Shown here one piece after another: positions 6,401 to 7,960 of a stretch of 7,960 bases of DNA. Position 1 is the first letter of the stretch. Each line of letters starts with the position of its first letter. Position numbers and translations under genes: made by a program. Under the pieces are notes generated by a model. It worked only from the letters and a program-made list of their open reading frames with translations. It ran no database searches and was not told the origin of the DNA. Origin of the DNA: Bacteroidales bacterium (GTDB taxonomy: Bacteria; Bacteroidota; Bacteroidia; Bacteroidales; P3); assembly GCA_017632095.1 (NCBI GenBank), contig JAGBSA010000259.1:1-7960 (forward strand), written 5' to 3'.

Positions 6401-7960
6401 AAATTGTTACAACTGTAACAGTTGATGTTCCGGGAGCAATTATTGGAACAGTTACTTCGGTTCAACAAACATGTTTTGAAGTTAATACTACAGATAATTC
6501 GAAGAATGCTTCAATTACAGCTTCGGTGTCTGAAGGTGGTACAGCTCCATATAAATTCCAATTGGAAAAGAAAGATGGAACTATAGTCGAACCTTATGGT
6601 ACAGAGGTTGCGGCAAATACTTCGGTAACATGGGATAATCTTGCAGATGGAGAATATCAAGTTCGAGTGAAAGATGCTTCTGATTATTCAACATTGATAG
6701 GTACATCTCAAAACCTTGTCAAACCTAAAGAAATGACATTTGATGTTGATATGACGGCAGTTAAATGTCATGGAGATAATGGTAAGTTGACTGTTTCAAA
6801 TCTTGCAAATAATCAAGGAAATGTTTCTTATCAATGGACTGCAGTTGATGGCGGAACATTGTCTTCAGGAGAAACAACATTCGAATTGACTGCTACAGCA
6901 GGAAAATATACAGTAACAATTACAGATGAGAAAGGTTGTATGATAATTTCTGATGAAGAAGAAATTACTCAACCTGAAAATCCTCTTGCAATTACTACAA
7001 CGCAAAATGATGTAATTAAATGTAATGGAGGAACAACAACAATCAGCGTTGCGGCAACAGGAGGAACAAGTCCTTATTCTTACACTTGGACTGGTGGAAC
7101 AATTATTTCCGGAGCAACAGAGGCAACTGCAACAGTGAAAGCAGGAGAATATACTGTAACAGTTACTGATAAAAATGGTTGTCCTGCAAGAGAATCAATA
7201 ACAGTTGGTGAACCGGAAGCAGTTACATTTACAACAACTGCTCAAAATCCACAATGTAAAGGAGAACAAGGTACGATAACCTTTGCTACAATTGCCGGTG
7301 GATCGGGAGTTTATGAATATAATATTGGAGCAGGTTGGATATCTGTAACTCAAGGATTGTCTGTATCGGTTGATGATGGAACGTATACAGTTGAAGTTAG
7401 AGATAATAATCAATGTCTTGCTTCATCGTCAGCATCTCATACATTGAAATATACAGATACAGAAGCTCCTAAGTTTACAACTTGTCCGGTTTCAAAATTG
7501 GATCTTCCAGCATCAGCGACAGGTTGTGAGTATACGATTGATGGAACTCAGTTTGATGCAGTAGCAACAGATAATTGTACGTTGGTATCGTTGACTCACA
7601 ATTTAGAAGGAGCTCCTTCGAATACGACTCTTCAAGGTGCAATAATCGATGGATACAAAGAAATTACTTGGACAGCAGTAGATAATGCCGGTTTGACGAG
7701 CACATGTACGTTTGAACTTGGTGTGAAAGATGTTACACCTCCAGTGATTCCTGCTCAATTTGAAAGAGAATATAATTGGGTTATGGCACATAATACACAA
7801 AATTGTACATTTGAAGTTCCTGATTATCGTGAAATGTTGAGAGAAATTTATAAAAACCTTGCTGATTATAAAGGTCATGAAGGATGTACGAGTGCAGATG
7901 ATTTGGACATTACACAAACTCCTGGACCTGGAACACTTTGGGGTGGAACTACTACAGAAC
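1..7960 (+). CDS. Giant multidomain surface adhesin, SprB-like, internal fragment (both ends missing)
   Basis: Frame 1 is open across the whole window (2653 codons plus one base); translating every line gave no stop. The product is a chain of extracellular beta-sandwich modules: DUF11-like, PKD/Ig-like, HYR-like and SprB-like. In Bacteroidota such proteins are large surface adhesins, often exported by T9SS and used in gliding, biofilm formation or attachment; SprB is the best-known example. That role is inferred from architecture, not from any catalytic or binding site. Seen directly: Thr/Ser/Val-rich composition, repeated Y-T-V-T-V-T-D strands, N-G-C turns, D-[AE]-C-G-N motifs and N-P-x-P linkers between modules. 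There is no signal peptide, transmembrane segment or T9SS C-terminal domain, so the protein must extend on both sides. No internal start with a convincing upstream site was needed or found. Glutamine codon use changes sharply after about base 1400. Confidence is high for the reading frame and adhesin-like class, low for a specific ligand or gene name. Confidence 0.93.
439..762 (+). other. DUF11-like beta-sandwich domain (residues 147-254)
   Basis: The sequence follows the DUF11 pattern: an opening PSLVVSKVPSS strand, V-A-P-G-Q-N-L-K-Y-F-I-A-L-K-N-E-G as the usual 'pGd.v.Y.i.v.N.G' core, then VEDVLDYNVTYVPNSVRI in place of the usual 'v.D.LP.gl.yv.gS', and a final ATLTITYQVQVAG strand. DUF11 domains are extracellular Ig-like stalk modules in bacterial surface proteins, and some form internal isopeptide bonds. 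I have not identified a Lys/Asn-Asp/Glu triad here. This module lies in the part of the gene that uses CAG and AAG codons freely, unlike the repeats downstream. Confidence 0.75.
763..1248 (+). other. Ig-like region of uncertain family (residues 255-416)
   Basis: After DUF11 comes a linker with Cys264 and two Trp residues. It is followed by a segment starting at TVTLCSNES (about residue 292) and ending with GETKTYFAKRQ and ACEEDIVEINLVRKP near residue 414. The opening 'LC' strand and the closing 'T-Y-F-A...C-E...V-E-I' strand resemble the Ig-like modules further along (compare K-T-Y-Q-V-S-Q...C-E-S at residues 1562-1575). The middle is less regular, with an apparent helix-prone piece, GLVAYLKSVLSAELKND (residues 332-348). 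I do not recognise a defined family for the whole stretch; one elongated Ig-like domain plus a linker is the simplest reading. Confidence 0.45.
1249..1560 (+). repeat. SprB-like repeat 1 (residues 417-520)
   Basis: The module has the SprB-repeat signature: VTCQGLSDGQISLT (Cys429 and a G-x-S-D-G-x-I turn), a Y-T-F-T-G-L-A-A-G-D-Y-S-V strand pair, then FTDGLGCKM with Cys504 and a closing LEPDPIVV linker. SprB repeats occur in gliding adhesins and many other Bacteroidota surface proteins. Compared with the SprB-like cluster at residues 1973-2486 it carries an extra loop of about 20 residues between the first and second halves (around residues 460-480). It stands alone, separated from that cluster by about 1450 residues of other modules. 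Most of it lies in the CAG-using part of the gene. Confidence 0.75.
1561..1812 (+). other. PKD/Ig-like module (residues 521-604)
   Basis: An opening PEACVGNRLEFVA strand with Cys528 leads to YYYKWYRSSDG, the W-containing core strand typical of Ig/PKD-like folds, and then a Y-S-V...R-V-F-V-K-A-E-A-Y strand pair ending at AECSFSVC. The K-W-Y-x-S-x-D-G-x-N pattern resembles Bacteroidota Ig-like domains in which a 'question' about a displayed tryptophan loop is framed by cysteines. It probably acts as a spacer or adhesive module. The change in glutamine codon preference falls around here. Confidence 0.6.
1840..2130 (+). other. PKD-like domain, PKD_5 type (residues 614-710)
   Basis: This module shows a pattern common in large Bacteroidota exoproteins: YQICSGTAFEAEP near the start, a Y-T-W-T-V-A-S-V core strand followed by S-G-I-T-G-A and small Ser/Ala/Thr loops, I-S-Q-T-L-T-S, A-I-V-Y-T-V-V-G-T, and a closing T-I-T-V-T-V-N-P-T-P linker. 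I recognise this as the PKD-like class with the 'C.G....tytW.v....g.......i.q.L......vvYtvtp...........v.VtVnP.P' layout. It has the usual length for that family. The N-P-T-P linker marks the boundary with the next module. Confidence 0.7.
2131..2400 (+). other. PKD/Ig-like module (residues 711-800)
   Basis: Begins after the N-P-T-P linker with VVTIGGLPTGNVCPGSTWE, has a Y-L-W-T-G-A core strand around residue 747, and ends with VSLQIKDANGCLSELATATINV. The K-D-x-N-G-C turn before the last strand is shared with the Ig-like and SprB-like modules of the protein. Two cysteines near the ends (721/722 region and residue 786) fit the cysteine spacing of the Ig-like array downstream, and a third lies near residue 770. 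The role is presumed structural. Confidence 0.6.
2401..2730 (+). other. HYR-like module A1 (residues 801-910)
   Basis: Opens with a D-E-V-A-P-S-L-K boundary, the usual 'D..aP.i' start of HYR-type modules. It contains YEDDCVSPT in the middle and ends with CEFDVTYTYSVEDACGN, the 'v.D.cGN' ending seen in HYR domains. HYR domains are Ig-fold modules linked to adhesion. At about 110 residues it is somewhat longer than a standard HYR domain, and the CxF motif sits at the end rather than the beginning. It is the first of three consecutive modules ending in D-[AE]-C-G-N. Confidence 0.55.
2731..3009 (+). other. Divergent HYR-like module A2 (residues 911-1003)
   Basis: Starts with TTKPTYTTYS, has an unusual aromatic and helix-prone piece, INIYWANDFVNSILGN (residues 936-951), and ends with CNWTVTFTFDITDECGN. 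The ending closely parallels module A1 (C-E-F-D-V-T-Y-T-Y-S-V-E-D-A-C-G-N), so A1 and A2 look like diverged copies of one module type. The front half does not match a family I can name. A 19-base direct repeat brackets the second half of this module. Confidence 0.45.
2894..3002 (+). repeat. 19-base direct repeat pair, 90 bases apart
   Basis: The same 19 bases (starting CAACAGCAACAATTTC) occur at 2894-2912 and at 2984-3002. Both copies are in the same reading frame and encode T-A-T-I-S-G, just before and just after the CNWTVTF...DECGN strands of module A2. The spacing of exactly 90 bases (30 codons) means that recombination between them would delete or add 30 residues in frame. The repeat may simply reflect similar beta strands written with the same codons. 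Confidence 0.8.
3010..3273 (+). other. HYR-like module A3 with C-x-F-x-V-P-D motif (residues 1004-1091)
   Basis: Order of motifs: ATKPKISG boundary, AGNCVFQVPD (Cys1024 to Asp1030), ATDDCTEN, ITQVPAAGTAI, and ITVTVEDACGN ending near residue 1080. The 'DdCt...ltitQ.PaaGT.i......vtvtv.DacGN' sequence is a clear HYR-like pattern as found in Bacteroidota surface proteins. The same order recurs at residues 1881-1972 and the opening part again at 2600 onward. Presumed to be an extracellular adhesive or spacer module. Confidence 0.75.
3274..5307 (+). repeat. Array of eight Ig-like modules with paired cysteines (residues 1092-1769)
   Basis: Approximate modules: 1092-1171, 1172-1250, 1251-1327, 1328-1424, 1425-1506, 1507-1587, 1588-1676 and 1677-1769. 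Each starts with a strand ending in a cysteine, often C-x-G, and carries a second cysteine in an N-G-C or similar turn before the last strand. Pairs are 1106/1157, 1182/1235, 1262/1313, 1342/1408, 1435/1491, 1517/1573, 1599/1661 and 1687/1750, all 51-66 residues apart, which suggests one disulfide per module. Linkers include N-P-R-P, N-P-E and T-P-R-P. The fourth module has a G-L-P-T-G-V...I-T-I-S-G-T-L-P pattern like putative-Ig (He_PIG) domains; others have W-Y or Y-Y/F-F plus D-A strands like Bacteroidota Ig-like domains. The modules are clearly related in design but not near-identical in DNA, so the array is not a recent tandem expansion. Confidence 0.75.
5308..5640 (+). other. PKD-like module with NAGADQ motif (residues 1770-1880)
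   Basis: The N-A-G-A-D-Q-T-L opening (from residue 1775) is a familiar start of PKD-like modules in Bacteroidota exoproteins ('..aGaDqtlC'). It is followed by Cys1786, a GQWTFVS core strand, a long loop with SPVFADATAYNTEV, then V-S-G-L-T-A-G-Y-A-Y-T-L-K-W-S-V-S-N-G and a second cysteine at residue 1867 before EDEVVITIPID. The 81-residue cysteine spacing is longer than in the Ig-like array. In related proteins this module commonly comes just before gliding-type repeats, and here it precedes an HYR-like and then a SprB-like block. Confidence 0.7.
5641..5916 (+). other. HYR-like module B with C-x-F-x-V-P-D motif (residues 1881-1972)
   Basis: Contains AGDCEFKVPDLTQYV (Cys1906 to Asp1912), then VEQSPAATTPI and VTITVTDECGNKTEKTV, ending in L-P-D-V-P. 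It parallels module A3 in motif order and spacing, but the middle 'DdCt' cysteine is replaced by ADNRTN, so one of the usual cysteines is missing. It separates the Ig/PKD array from the SprB-like array. Confidence 0.7.
5917..7458 (+). repeat. Array of six SprB-like repeats (residues 1973-2486)
   Basis: Approximate repeats: 1973-2052, 2053-2144, 2145-2244, 2245-2327, 2328-2407 and 2408-2486. The common pattern is a cysteine followed by a Gly/Asn/Asp turn and a short strand, then G-G-x-x-P-Y-x-Y or a similar core, A-G-x-Y-x-V-x-[IV]-x-D, an N-G-C-type turn, and a closing [QG]-P-E or L-P-T linker. The fifth repeat is the most typical: CNGGTTTISV, GGTSPYSYTWTGG, AGEYTVTVTDKNGC and VGEPEA. The second repeat lacks the first cysteine (it has QPGGADGKVTV) and the third lacks the second one. 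This repeat class is named from SprB, the mobile gliding adhesin of flavobacteria, and is found in many non-gliding Bacteroidota too, so gliding cannot be concluded. Confidence 0.8.
7459..7734 (+). other. HYR domain, typical form (residues 2487-2578)
   Basis: The most standard HYR module in the window: TEAPKFTTCP at the start (the 'D..aP.i..CP' opening), GCEYTI and ATDNCT in the middle, and ITWTAVDNAGLTSTCTFELGVKD at the end (the 'v.wta.D.aGn..sCtf.v.V.D' ending). Four or five cysteines fall in the usual places. HYR domains are Ig-fold modules associated with adhesion. It directly follows the SprB-like array. Confidence 0.85.
7735..7960 (+). other. Start of a further HYR-like module, cut by the window edge (residues 2579-2653)
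   Basis: Opens with V-T-P-P-V-I-P as in HYR modules and has NCTFEVPDYREML (Cys2602 to Asp2608), the same C-x-F-x-V-P-D motif as modules A3 and B. A helix-prone, charged stretch, YREMLREIYKNLADYKG (residues 2609-2625), follows, then a cysteine and DITQTPGPGTLWGG, matching the 'itQ.PaaGT' part of A3. The insert between the two motifs makes this copy slightly longer than A3. The end lies beyond base 7960. Confidence 0.65.

Noticed and set aside
5917..7458. Conclusion that the organism glides, because of SprB-like repeats
   Set aside because: SprB-type repeats also occur in many non-motile Bacteroidota surface proteins, and no gliding gene is in the window.
1..7960. CRISPR array, tRNA, terminator or promoter
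   Set aside because: No evenly spaced identical repeats, cloverleaf-like segments or strong hairpins followed by T-runs were seen, and the whole window is coding.

Overview
The window is the inside of one very large coding sequence. Frame 1 of the plus strand is open from base 1 to base 7960, giving 2653 complete codons plus one base, with no stop. Neither the start nor the end of the gene lies in the window, and there is no intergenic DNA, RNA gene, promoter, terminator or mobile element. The encoded protein is rich in Thr, Ser, Val, Ala and Gly. It is a chain of about 25 beta-sandwich modules of roughly 75-110 residues of the DUF11, PKD/Ig-like, HYR-like and SprB-repeat types. This make-up, with the low-to-moderate GC content, points to a Bacteroidota (probably Bacteroidales) genome. 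It resembles the giant cell-surface adhesins of that phylum, of which SprB of gliding bacteria is the best known, usually exported by the type IX secretion system (T9SS).

Layout by residue of the window translation: 1-146, a beta-rich region of the kind that precedes DUF11 in large Bacteroidota exoproteins. 147-254, a DUF11-like domain. 255-416, a poorly recognisable Ig-like stretch. 417-520, the first SprB-like repeat. 521-800, three PKD/Ig-like modules. 801-1091, three HYR-like modules. 1092-1769, eight Ig-like modules with regularly placed cysteine pairs. 1770-1880, a PKD-like module with an NAGADQ motif. 1881-1972, another HYR-like module. 1973-2486, six SprB-like repeats. 2487-2653, one HYR-like module and the start of another.

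The modules probably form a long extracellular stalk or adhesive fibre. No catalytic domain, signal peptide or C-terminal sorting domain is visible; the last two, if present, would lie outside the window. The most notable signals are a sharp change in glutamine codon use near base 1400-1680 (10 CAG : 5 CAA before, 1 CAG : 52 CAA after), a recurring HYR-like subtype with a C-x-F-x-V-P-D motif, and the alternation of HYR blocks with Ig and SprB arrays. I see no clear sign of a wholly new system; the window is best read as part of a giant modular adhesin.
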